A stretch of DNA of 8,346 nt from DASUSH01 sp036375215 (GTDB taxonomy: Bacteria > Actinomycetota > Thermoleophilia > Solirubrobacterales > 70-9). Below the pieces are notes generated by a model. The model worked only from the letters and a program-made list of their open reading frames with translations, did not search any database and was not told where the DNA came from. The translations under genes and the position numbers were made by a program. The stretch covers positions 1 to 8,346 of the forward strand of contig DASUSH010000041.1 of NCBI GenBank assembly GCA_036375215.1, in the 5' to 3' direction. Below are positions 1 through 5,784 of the stretch, piece by piece (the stretch's first letter is position 1; every line of letters starts with the position of its first letter).

Positions 1-2016
1 GCCGGGGAGCGGCCGGGTGAAGTCGCAGGAGTCTGGATCCTCCGGGTTGTCGCGGTCGTAGCCCTCACAGCCGACGAAGCGCTTGCCGCCCCGCAGCTCG
101 ATGATCCGCAGCCGGTTCGGCGAACCGTCCTCGTGGGCGCGCCCGGCCTCCTCGCACTGCGGGCAGGGACCGAGGAACTTGTCCTCGTCCATCCCGGCCC
201 AGATCTCCTTGGCGAGGTCCTCGCGCTGCTTCTCGAGCTCGGCCGTGGTGCCGTGCAGCATCTCGCGGCTCGAGGAGAGGACGGCGTCCTTCTGCTGCCT
301 GCCGGCGGCGATCTCGTCCATCACGCGCTCGAGCTGGGCGGTCATCTCGGGCGTGGCCATGCGCGGCACGTACTTGTGGAAGGCCTTGTACATCGCGATC
401 CCGGTCTCCGACGGCTCGGGCGGGTTGTGGAAGACGTAGCCGCGGTCGTAGAGCTTCTGGATGATGTCGGCGCGGGTCGCCTTGGTGCCGAGGCCGCGCT
501 CCTCCATCATCTCGACGAGCTTGCCCTGGCTGATCCGCGAGGGCGGCTGGGTCTCCTTGCCCGTGATCCACGGCTCGCCGTCGAGCGGCAGCTCCTGACC
601 ACGAGTGAGCTTCGGCAGCTCCTCGTCCTTCGAGCGCGCGTAGGTGTAGATCGCGCCGAAGCCGGCGTCGACGACGACCGAGCCGCGCACGAAGTAGGAC
701 TCCGAGCCGGCCTGGATGTCGGCGCGCGTCGACTCGGTGACCATCGGCGGCGCGAAGGTGGCGAGGAAGCGGCGGACGACGAGCTCGTAGACCCGGCGCT
801 TCGGGCCCTCGAGCGCCTCCGGGTTGACCGCCTGCGTCGGGTAGATCGGCGGGTGGTCGGTGGTCTCCTTCTTGCCGCGGGTCGGCTTCAGCTCGCCGTC
901 CAGCAGGGACGCCGCGGCCGAGAACTCGGGGCGCTTCACGAGCGAGCTCACCAGCTCCCGGGTGGGGAGCGAGGCGGGGTAGACCGTGTTGTCGGTGCGC
1001 GGGTAGGAGATGAACCCGTCCATGTAGAGGTCCTCGGCGACCCGCATCGCGCTCTTCGGCGTGATCCCGAGCCGGCTCGAGGCCTCGGTGGTGAAGGCGG
1101 TGGTGTTGAAGGGCGCCGGCGGGCGGCGCGTGTTCTTGCGCGCGGAGATCTCGCTGACGACGCCGGGGCTCTTGGTCCCGGCGACGGCGGCCTCCGCCTC
1201 GGCCTCCTCCCAGAACTTGTCGGTCTTGTGGTGGGCCTCGAAGGCGCCGTCCGGATGGGCGAACTTGGCGAAGACCTCCCAGTAGGGCTTCGGGACGTGG
1301 GCGCGGCGCTCGAGCTCGCGCTCGACGATCAGCGCCAGCGTCGGGCTCTGCACGCGGCCGACCGAGAGGAAGTTGGAGCCGAAGCGGCGGGTGGCAAGCG
1401 AGACCGCGCGGGTCAGGGTCGCACCCCAGATCAGGTCGATGTCCTGGCGCGCGGCGCCGGCGTTGGCGAGGTCGTAGGAGAGCTCGTCGAGGTTGTCGAA
1501 GGCGCGCTCGATCTCCTCCTTGGTGAGCGCGGAGTAGCGGGCGCGGAGGATCCGCGGGCGCTCCTTGGTGAGGGTCTGGACGAGCCGGCCCTCGTCGTCG
1601 GAGTCGGGCTCGGCGCCGATGCGCCCGACGATCGCCGGGTTGGCGGCGAACGCCTCGGCGAGGGCCTCGAGCCCGATCAGCTCGCCCTCGCGGTCGAAGT
1701 CGGTCGCGATCACGATCGAGTCCGCCTCCTTGGCGAGCTTGCGGACCGCCTTGACGACGTTCTTGTCGGTCGGCTCGGTGGTGAGCTCGGCGTCGATCAG
1801 GTCGTGGAGGTCGGTCTCCTGCCAGTTCGAGTAGCCCTCCGGGAAGGCGGGCCCGACGACGTGGCCCTTGAGCCCGACCGTGCGCTCGTCGCCCTCCGGC
1901 CCCGACCACGTGTAGTAGGGGACCTTGTAGGACTTGTCCTCCTTCGCGGCCCCGCCGCTCAGGATCTGGGCGATCTTCTTCGCCGAATTGTTCTTCTCGG
2001 TAACGATCAGGCGCAT
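1..2016 (-). CDS. topA: DNA topoisomerase I, type IA, archaeal-type (3' end cut by window)
   Basis: Relaxes negatively supercoiled DNA by cutting and rejoining one strand. The frame is open from ATG 2016 to the left edge, giving 672 residues; the C-terminus lies outside. The N-terminal Toprim domain shows Glu7 in VTEKNNSAKKIA and the metal-binding DFDREGE (Asp106, Asp108, Glu110). IWGATLTRAVSL and LSVGRVQSPTLALIVERE (about 194-233) are typical of the core. The catalytic tyrosine is Tyr338 in GFISYPRTDN. Near the edge, Cys618, Cys621, Cys650 and Cys664 form a first zinc ribbon; more may follow. The TEK start and the SVGRVQSPTLALIVERE block resemble archaeal rather than E. coli-like TopA, judged from memory. 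A short acidic insert (about 134-152) lies before the LRARYSALTKEEI segment. No Shine-Dalgarno sequence precedes the ATG; a -10-like TACGCT ends 9 nt upstream, so the mRNA may be leaderless. Confidence 0.93.
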   Translation of the reverse strand, partial: MRLIVTEKNNSAKKIAQILSGGAAKEDKSYKVPYYTWSGPEGDERTVGLKGHVVGPAFPEGYSNWQETDLHDLIDAELTTEPTDKNVVKAVRKLAKEADSIVIATDFDREGELIGLEALAEAFAANPAIVGRIGAEPDSDDEGRLVQTLTKERPRILRARYSALTKEEIERAFDNLDELSYDLANAGAARQDIDLIWGATLTRAVSLATRRFGSNFLSVGRVQSPTLALIVERELERRAHVPKPYWEVFAKFAHPDGAFEAHHKTDKFWEEAEAEAAVAGTKSPGVVSEISARKNTRRPPAPFNTTAFTTEASSRLGITPKSAMRVAEDLYMDGFISYPRTDNTVYPASLPTRELVSSLVKRPEFSAAASLLDGELKPTRGKKETTDHPPIYPTQAVNPEALEGPKRRVYELVVRRFLATFAPPMVTESTRADIQAGSESYFVRGSVVVDAGFGAIYTYARSKDEELPKLTRGQELPLDGEPWITGKETQPPSRISQGKLVEMMEERGLGTKATRADIIQKLYDRGYVFHNPPEPSETGIAMYKAFHKYVPRMATPEMTAQLERVMDEIAAGRQQKDAVLSSSREMLHGTTAELEKQREDLAKEIWAGMDEDKFLGPCPQCEEAGRAHEDGSPNRLRIIELRGGKRFVGCEGYDRDNPEDPDSCDFTRPLPG

Positions 2017-2025
2017 CGAGCGGCG

Positions 2026-2031
2026 AGCGTA
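2026..2031 (-). promoter_or_regulatory. Putative -10 box of topA (leaderless promoter)
   Basis: Read on the minus strand this is TACGCT, fitting TAnnnT. It ends 9 nt before the topA ATG at 2016, which would put transcription start at or just ahead of the A of ATG. A poor -35 candidate, CTGAGC (2053-2048), lies 16 bp upstream over the stop codon of the preceding gene. The same hexamer precedes two other genes here. Confidence 0.45.
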
Positions 2032-2049
2032 GCAGGGGGTCTGGGCGGC

Positions 2050-2409
2050 TCAGGCACGGGTTTCCGAGGCCGCCGTAGGCGGCCTGCAGGCGACCGCGGC
2101 GGCCGCGAACGCCGCGTAGAAGAGCGTCTCGGCGTGCTCGATCGCGGGCTGGTCGCCCTCGATCGCGCCGCGCAGGTGGACCACCGCGAGCAGGGTCGCG
2201 GAGAGCGCGAGCAGGTCGAACAGCGCGCGGTTGGCGGCCGGGTCGCGGGCGGCGCGCAGCGCGACCAGCGCGATCGCGAGCGCGACCGCCCCCAGGCAAC
2301 GCCCTAGGTAGTTAGTGAGCGCACCGGCGCCGGCGGCCTCCCACCCGAACCGCTCGGCCCACCAGACCGGGTCGATGAAGAGCGGCAGCGCGAAGATCGG
2401 GATGAACAC
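2050..2409 (-). CDS. Small four-helix membrane protein, unknown function
   Basis: I do not recognise the family. From GTG 2409 the product has 119 residues with hydrophobic stretches at the N-terminus (FIPIFALPLF), LGAVALAIALVAL, LFDLLALSATLLAVVHL and TLFYAAFAAAAVAC, which suggests four inner-membrane helices and short loops. A WWAERFGWE segment follows the first helix. The start is doubtful. In frame above the GTG the sequence reads RSRAFLIVVAA, which would complete the first helix and give it a positive N-terminus, but no ATG, GTG or TTG lies between there and the in-frame stop just above. An ATC codon at 2445-2443 sits 6 nt behind a TACGCT -10-like box and would give a natural 131-residue protein. 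The gene ends 33 bp before topA on the same strand, so some readthrough into topA is possible. Confidence 0.6.
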   Translation of the reverse strand: MFIPIFALPLFIDPVWWAERFGWEAAGAGALTNYLGRCLGAVALAIALVALRAARDPAANRALFDLLALSATLLAVVHLRGAIEGDQPAIEHAETLFYAAFAAAAVACRPPTAASETRA

Positions 2410-2451
2410 GGCCGCGACGACGATCAGGAAGGCTCGGGAGCGGATCGCGCG

Positions 2452-2457
2452 AGCGTA
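2452..2457 (-). promoter_or_regulatory. Putative -10 box of the small membrane protein gene
   Basis: Read on the minus strand this is TACGCT. Expected transcription start, about 7 nt downstream, falls at the ATC codon 2445-2443 that opens the likely full-length frame. It faces the siroheme-gene -10 box across 28 bp, so the two promoters would share DNA. No convincing -35 was seen. Confidence 0.35.
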
Positions 2458-2485
2458 AACGCGCCGGCGGGCGGCGGGCGTTCAC

Positions 2486-2491
2486 TACGCT
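2486..2491 (+). promoter_or_regulatory. Putative -10 box of the siroheme synthase gene
   Basis: TACGCT ends 8 nt before ATG 2500, so transcription should begin at or next to this ATG. That means either a leaderless mRNA read from 2500, or an untranslated leader of about 81 nt if translation starts at ATG 2581. No -35 match is visible in the very GC-rich DNA upstream. Confidence 0.45.
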
Positions 2492-2499
2492 GCCTTGCG

Positions 2500-3255
2500 A
2501 TGCCCGCTCAGGCCTATGCCGGCAAGGAATGCGTCTGCCAGCTCCGCAAGGGAATCTGTGACCAGTCGTGCGTGCGGGGGATGCTCGAGACGCCCCTCTA
2601 CATCGCCTGCCTGATGCTGAAGGGCCGGCCCTGCCTCGTCGTGGGCGGCGGCGACATCGGGCTCGAGAAGGTCGAGGGGCTGCTCGCCTGCGACGCCGCC
2701 GTCACGCTGATCGCCCCCGAGGCGACGGCGGAGCTCGCCGCGCTCGCCGCCGAGGGCTCGATCCGGTGGGAGCGGCGCGAGTACGGCGGTCCGGAGGACC
2801 TCGAGGGCCAGCTCGTCGTGATCGCCGCGACCAACGACACCGACGTCAACATCGCCGTCCACGACGACGCCGAGGTCCGGCAGATGCTCTGCAATGTCGT
2901 CGACGTCCCCCCGCTCTGCAACTTCATCCTGCCCGCGATCGTGCGGACCGGCCCGCTCGCGATCGCGATCTCGACCGCGGGCGCCTCGCCCGCGCTGGCG
3001 AAGCGCATGAAGCGCGAGATCGCGGAGACCTTCGGCGAGCCCTACGCGAGGCTCGCGGTGATCCTGAACGACGCCCGCGGCTGGGCGAAGGGGACGCTCC
3101 CCACCTACCAGGACCGAAAGGCCTTCTTCGAGGGGATCGTGAACGGCGAGCCCGACCCGATCGAGCTCGTGCGCGAGGGCCGCGAGCGCGAGCTGCTCGA
3201 CCTGATCGAGGCCGCGAAGGAATCCGCGACGGCGTCGCTCGCCGCGGCGGGCTGA
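2500..3255 (+). CDS. sirC: Precorrin-2 dehydrogenase / sirohydrochlorin ferrochelatase (siroheme synthase, CysG N-terminal/Met8-like)
   Basis: Oxidises precorrin-2 to sirohydrochlorin with NAD; members of this family often also insert iron to give siroheme, the cofactor of sulfite and nitrite reductases. The product has 251 residues. A Rossmann fold starts at LYIACLMLKGRPCLVVGGGDIGLEK (given here only as residues 33-57), with AATNDTDVN (109-117) and CNVVDVP (131-137). Asp135 matches the catalytic Asp104 of Salmonella CysG, and Thr159 sits where CysG has Ser128. There is no uroporphyrinogen methyltransferase domain, so that step must be encoded elsewhere. The start is uncertain: residues 1-27 form a cysteine-rich extension (Cys11, 13, 20, 24), and Met28 (2581) is where family members usually begin, giving 224 residues. 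ATG 2500 is preferred because a -10 box ends 8 nt before it, while the G-run before 2581 touches the ATG. The gene converges on the sugar dehydrogenase gene. Confidence 0.88.
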   Translation: MPAQAYAGKECVCQLRKGICDQSCVRGMLETPLYIACLMLKGRPCLVVGGGDIGLEKVEGLLACDAAVTLIAPEATAELAALAAEGSIRWERREYGGPEDLEGQLVVIAATNDTDVNIAVHDDAEVRQMLCNVVDVPPLCNFILPAIVRTGPLAIAISTAGASPALAKRMKREIAETFGEPYARLAVILNDARGWAKGTLPTYQDRKAFFEGIVNGEPDPIELVREGRERELLDLIEAAKESATASLAAAG

Positions 3256-3267
3256 GGCCCCGCTCGC

Positions 3268-3299
3268 GCCGGTGGCGGCGGCCGGGCTCAGCCGCCGGC
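3268..3299. terminator. Possible hairpin between convergent genes
   Basis: GCCGGTGGC (3268-3276) can pair with GCCGCCGGC (3291-3299) as a 9-bp stem with one G-U pair and a 14-nt loop. It lies between the two convergent stop codons and reaches into the last codons of the sugar dehydrogenase. No U-tract follows on either strand, and such stems arise easily at this GC content, so a terminator role is only plausible. Confidence 0.25.
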
Positions 3300-4373
3300 G
3301 AGGCGGTACACCGTGCCGTCGAGCGAGGCGACGTGGACCCGGTCGCGCCCGTCCGCGCCGAACCCGACCGGCTGGTCGATCGTGATCCCGAGCGACCGCT
3401 CGTCGCGGGCCGCGTTCGCGGCGACGTCCGGCTCGAAGCTCCGTAGCTCCCCGGCGCAGAGGTCGGCGTACAGGTAGCGGCCGGCGAGCGCGCCCAGCCT
3501 CCGGTCGCGGACGGTGAGGCCGCCGGTGATCGAGCAGCGCCCGCCGGAATGGTCGTAGGTGAACATCGGCGGCGCCGGCGGGCCGCCGACGAGCGCCGAC
3601 CCGGTCGCCACGTCGCCCTCGAACGCGGGCCAGCCGAAGTTGGCCCCGCGCGCGTCGGCGAGAGCGAGGTAGTCGACCTCCTCGACCGAGCCGGCGCCGA
3701 CGTCGCCGATCGCGATCGTCTCGGTGCGGTCGTCGAAGGAGAAGCGGAACGGGTTGCGCAGGCCGGTCGCGACGATCTCGATCCGGCCGGGCCGGCGCGG
3801 GTCGAGCTCGATCAGCTTGCCGAGCGGGGTCGAGGGGTCCTGGGCGTTCGAGGGCATCCCGTTCTCGCCGATCGCGGCGTAGAGGCCGCCGTCGGGGCCG
3901 AAGGCGACCGTGCCCCCGTTGTGGAAGGCGCCGGAGTGGGGCACGGCCACGATCCGACGCCGCGAGCCCTCCGCCGCCCTGGAGCCCGACCTGCCCGAGC
4001 GGCGGAACTCGTCGACCTCGATGTCGCCGGCGTCGTTCGAGTAGTAGACGTAGAACCTGCGCGACTTCCCGTAGTTCGGCGCGAAGGCCATCGAGAGCAG
4101 CCCGCGCTCGCCCTGGGTCGAGACCCGCTCGGAGATGTCGAGGAAGGTGCGCGGCCGCCCGCCGTCGCGCATCACCACGATCCGCCCGGCGCGCTCGACC
4201 ACGAACAGCCGGTGGCGGTCGCGCGGCGGAGCGGCGACGTAGACGGGCGAGTCGAACTCGCCGACCGCGCGCAGCCGCAGGTCGCCCGAGCCGCGGGAGT
4301 CGGCGCTCGCGGCGAGGCTCAGGCCGAGAGCCACCAGCGCCACGGCGAAGGCGCCGGCGAGGGCGCGCGACAT
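3288..4373 (-). CDS. Secreted PQQ-dependent sugar dehydrogenase (glucose/sorbosone dehydrogenase family)
   Basis: A 361-residue six-bladed beta-propeller of the soluble glucose/sorbosone (aldose) dehydrogenase family, expected to oxidise sugars outside the membrane using pyrroloquinoline quinone. A signal peptide is visible (hydrophobic 5-22, likely cut after ASA at 22-24). Family motifs occur in order: RLFVVERAGRI (55-65), ERGLLSMAFAPNY (89-101), FHNGGTVAFGPDGGLYAAIG (150-169), GLRNPFRFSFD (204-214), GDVG...EEVDYL (223-236) and ANFGWPAFEG (244-253). His151 aligns with the catalytic base and Arg206 with the PQQ-contacting arginine of the Acinetobacter enzyme. Cys280 and Cys306 could form a disulfide. 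The true substrate cannot be read from sequence, and no PQQ biosynthesis gene is present here. The ATG directly follows the TAG of the hemolysin III gene (TAGATG), so the two are probably co-transcribed and translationally coupled. Confidence 0.88.
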   Translation of the reverse strand: MSRALAGAFAVALVALGLSLAASADSRGSGDLRLRAVGEFDSPVYVAAPPRDRHRLFVVERAGRIVVMRDGGRPRTFLDISERVSTQGERGLLSMAFAPNYGKSRRFYVYYSNDAGDIEVDEFRRSGRSGSRAAEGSRRRIVAVPHSGAFHNGGTVAFGPDGGLYAAIGENGMPSNAQDPSTPLGKLIELDPRRPGRIEIVATGLRNPFRFSFDDRTETIAIGDVGAGSVEEVDYLALADARGANFGWPAFEGDVATGSALVGGPPAPPMFTYDHSGGRCSITGGLTVRDRRLGALAGRYLYADLCAGELRSFEPDVAANAARDERSLGITIDQPVGFGADGRDRVHVASLDGTVYRLAGG

Positions 4374-5177
4374 CTACCCCGCGGGAACCGCGTAGATCGC
4401 GACCGCGGCGAAGTGGACGATCGCGGCGGCGATCACGAGCAGGTGGAAGATCTCGTGGTAGCCGAAGACCGCGGGACGGGGGTCGGGGCTCTGGCGCGCG
4501 TAGACGATCGCGCCCGCGGTGTAGAGGACGCCGCCGACGACGATCAGCGCGGCGGCGCCGATCCCCGCCTCGACGAAGATCGCCGGGAAGCCCAGCGCGC
4601 CGATCCAGCCGACCGCGAGGTAGACGGTGACCGCCACCCACTTCGGCGCGTCGACCCAGATCAGCTCGACCACGATCCCGGCGGCGGCGCCGGCCCAGAC
4701 CGCGACCAGGAGGGCGGTGGCGAGCGGCCCCTGCATGACGAGCAGCGCGAACGGCGTCACGGTGCCCGCGATCAGCAGGAAGATCATCGAGTGGTCGAGG
4801 CGGCGCATCCAGGCCCGGGCGCGCGGCCGCCGCCAGTTCACCCGGTGATAGAGGGCGCTCGTGCCGAGCAGGGCGGCGAGGGAGCCGGCGTAGATCGCGG
4901 CGGCGAGGGTGGCGCGGCCGTTGGGGGCCGCGATCACGAGGATCGCGCCGGCGACGAGCGCGGCGAAGAACGCCCACTGGTGGGAGACGCCGCGCATTCG
5001 CGGCTTCGCCTTCTCGATCGCCTCGGCGGTCGCCGCCTTGGCCTCGGCGACCCGCTCGCCCGCGGCGGCCTTCGCCTCCGACATGCGCTCGCCGGCGGCT
5101 GCCTTGGCGTCGTCGAAGCGCTCGGCCGCGCGCTCCGAAGCGGCGTCGAGCCTCCCGCGGAAGTCGTCCCTGGTCAT
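4374..5177 (-). CDS. Hemolysin III family (PAQR-like) membrane protein with an N-terminal 11-residue-repeat extension
   Basis: A 267-residue protein. From about residue 63 on it is a seven-helix hemolysin III/YqfA-type protein, bacterial relative of the PAQR (adiponectin receptor) family. The conserved metal-site pattern is present: SALYH (107-111, His111), RLDHS (126-130, Asp128 and His129) and HEIFH (241-245), with His255 further along. The core is about 205 residues, the usual family length. The extra 60 residues at the start are charged and alanine-rich with four 11-residue repeats, most clearly AKAAAGERMSE and AKAAAGERVAE, and are predicted to form a long amphipathic helix facing the cytoplasm. 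Despite the name, haemolysis is not established for most members; a metal-dependent lipid hydrolase or membrane-homeostasis role is assumed from PAQR relatives. It is the first gene of a two-gene unit with the sugar dehydrogenase and is divergent from nrdR. Confidence 0.87.
   Translation of the reverse strand: MTRDDFRGRLDAASERAAERFDDAKAAAGERMSEAKAAAGERVAEAKAATAEAIEKAKPRMRGVSHQWAFFAALVAGAILVIAAPNGRATLAAAIYAGSLAALLGTSALYHRVNWRRPRARAWMRRLDHSMIFLLIAGTVTPFALLVMQGPLATALLVAVWAGAAAGIVVELIWVDAPKWVAVTVYLAVGWIGALGFPAIFVEAGIGAAALIVVGGVLYTAGAIVYARQSPDPRPAVFGYHEIFHLLVIAAAIVHFAAVAIYAVPAG
5010..5141 (-). repeat. Four tandem 33-bp (11-codon) repeats inside the hemolysin III gene
   Basis: Codons 13-56 encode ASERAAERFDD, AKAAAGERMSE, AKAAAGERVAE and AKAATAEAIEK. 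The two middle units are nearly identical as protein but differ at several synonymous third positions, so this is not a fresh DNA duplication. The 11-residue period is that of LEA-type and apolipoprotein-like amphipathic helices. Confidence 0.7.
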
Positions 5178-5187
5178 CTAGTGATAG

Positions 5188-5213
5188 AGGCTACCCGCCG
5201 GCGCCAAATTTAG
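5188..5213 (-). promoter_or_regulatory. Candidate promoter region of the hemolysin III/sugar dehydrogenase unit
   Basis: Two -10-like boxes lie on the minus strand: TAGCCT (5193-5188), ending 10 nt before ATG 5177, and TAAATT (5213-5208), in a small AT-rich patch that stands out here. The first would give a nearly leaderless mRNA, the second a leader of about 22 nt. Neither has a good -35, and no Shine-Dalgarno sequence precedes the ATG. Confidence 0.3.
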
Positions 5214-5220
5214 GTGCTGG

Positions 5221-5236
5221 ACGCTACATCTAGTGT
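5221..5236. promoter_or_regulatory. NrdR box 1
   Basis: ACGCTACATCTAGTGT matches 13 of 16 positions of the NrdR box written as ACACTATATATAGTGT, with half-sites ACGCTA and TAGTGT. It sits just upstream of the -35 of nrdR, the position expected for self-repression of nrdR-nrdJ. Confidence 0.7.
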
Positions 5237-5242
5237 CTCAGG

Positions 5243-5272
5243 TTGGGAGGGAAACGCTAGGGGGAGTAGAAT
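5243..5272 (+). promoter_or_regulatory. nrdR-nrdJ promoter, probably leaderless
   Basis: TTGGGA (5243-5248) as -35 and TAGAAT (5267-5272) as -10 are separated by 18 bp. The -10 ends 8 nt before ATG 5281, so transcription should start at or beside the start codon. It lies among the NrdR boxes. There is no room for a cobalamin riboswitch in such an mRNA. Confidence 0.6.
5254..5269. promoter_or_regulatory. Possible degenerate NrdR box 2
   Basis: ACGCTAGGGGGAGTAG repeats the left half-site ACGCTA of box 1 at 33 bp, close to three helical turns, as is usual for paired NrdR boxes. Only 8 of 16 positions fit the consensus and the right half is poor. It overlaps the -35/-10 spacer and the start of the -10. 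Confidence 0.35.
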
Positions 5273-5280
5273 GTCTTCAC

Positions 5281-5776
5281 ATGGAATGCCCCTCCTGCAA
5301 CGCCGCCACGCGCGTCGCCGAGACCCGCTCCGCGGACCGCGGGTCCGTCGTGCGCCGCCGCCGCCACTGCCCGTCGTGCGGCGAGCGCTTCACCACCTTC
5401 GAGCGGATCGAGCGCGGCCCGCTCACGGTCCGCAAGCGCGACGGGCAGGCGCAGCGCTTCGACCGGGTGAAGCTCCGCGCCGCCCTGCTCGGCGCCGCGC
5501 ACAAGCGGCCGGCGGTCACGGCCCCCGACGTCGAGCGCATCGTCGAACGGATCGAGGCCGCCGCCCACGCCGGCGGCGGTGAGATCCGGGCGGAGCGGAT
5601 CGTCGAGCTCTGCCTCCTCGGGCTGCGCGAGCTCGACCCGGGCGCCTACCTCCAGTACGCCGGCACCCTGCCCGACTTCAACCCGGAAATTACGGGGTCG
5701 TTCCCGCCGCTTTCCGTCCGCCCCGCTCGCGATCCTGCACAGTTACCCGCTGAACCGACCGTAAAGGGAGAAAGAG

Positions 5777-5784
<8 letters not shown>
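5281..5784 (+). CDS. nrdR: Transcriptional repressor NrdR
   Basis: A 167-residue zinc-ribbon/ATP-cone repressor of ribonucleotide reductase genes; it senses ATP/dATP and binds paired NrdR boxes. The zinc ribbon holds Cys3, Cys6, Cys30 and Cys33 (MECPSC at the start and HCPSCGERF). The ATP-cone runs from about residue 46, with VRKRDGQAQRFDRVKL (50-65), to about 135. ATG 5281 is chosen because MECPSC is the usual family start and a -10 box ends 8 nt before it; an earlier in-frame ATG at 5233 would lie inside the promoter. Residues 136-167 form a tail unlike the rest: 15 of 32 codons end in A or T, including TTA and AGA, against 3 of the first 135. The last 8 bp overlap the start of nrdJ. The gene is expected to repress itself and nrdJ. 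Confidence 0.95.
5766..5770 (+). promoter_or_regulatory. Ribosome binding site of nrdJ
   Basis: GGGAG lies 6 nt before ATG 5777, inside the 3' end of nrdR. It is the clearest Shine-Dalgarno sequence in the window and fixes the nrdJ start. Confidence 0.75.

Noticed and set aside
65..2299. Very long open frames overlapping topA on both strands (minus 65-2299, plus 133-2307)
   Set aside because: They are Arg/Gly/Ala/Pro-rich, show no motifs, and lie out of frame over a gene with all topoisomerase active-site motifs. They result from high GC content.
2491..2527. CCTTGC/GCAAGG hairpin at the start of the siroheme transcript
   Set aside because: A 6-bp stem only, with a second competing GCAAGG nearby; stems of this size are expected by chance.
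2500..2580. Cobalamin riboswitch before the siroheme gene
   Set aside because: Phrases such as GCAAGGGAATCTGTGACC recall riboswitch pieces, but the region is too short and the conserved B12-box is not visible. A covariance-model scan would settle it.
2485..4977. Long minus-strand frame covering the siroheme gene and parts of the next two genes
   Set aside because: It crosses three recognised genes in other frames and reads as low-complexity Arg-rich sequence. The same holds for the plus-strand frame 3549-5213.
5233..5280. Upstream ATG (5233) as the nrdR start
   Set aside because: It would add 16 residues before MECPSC, the family's usual start, and would place the start codon inside the NrdR box and promoter.
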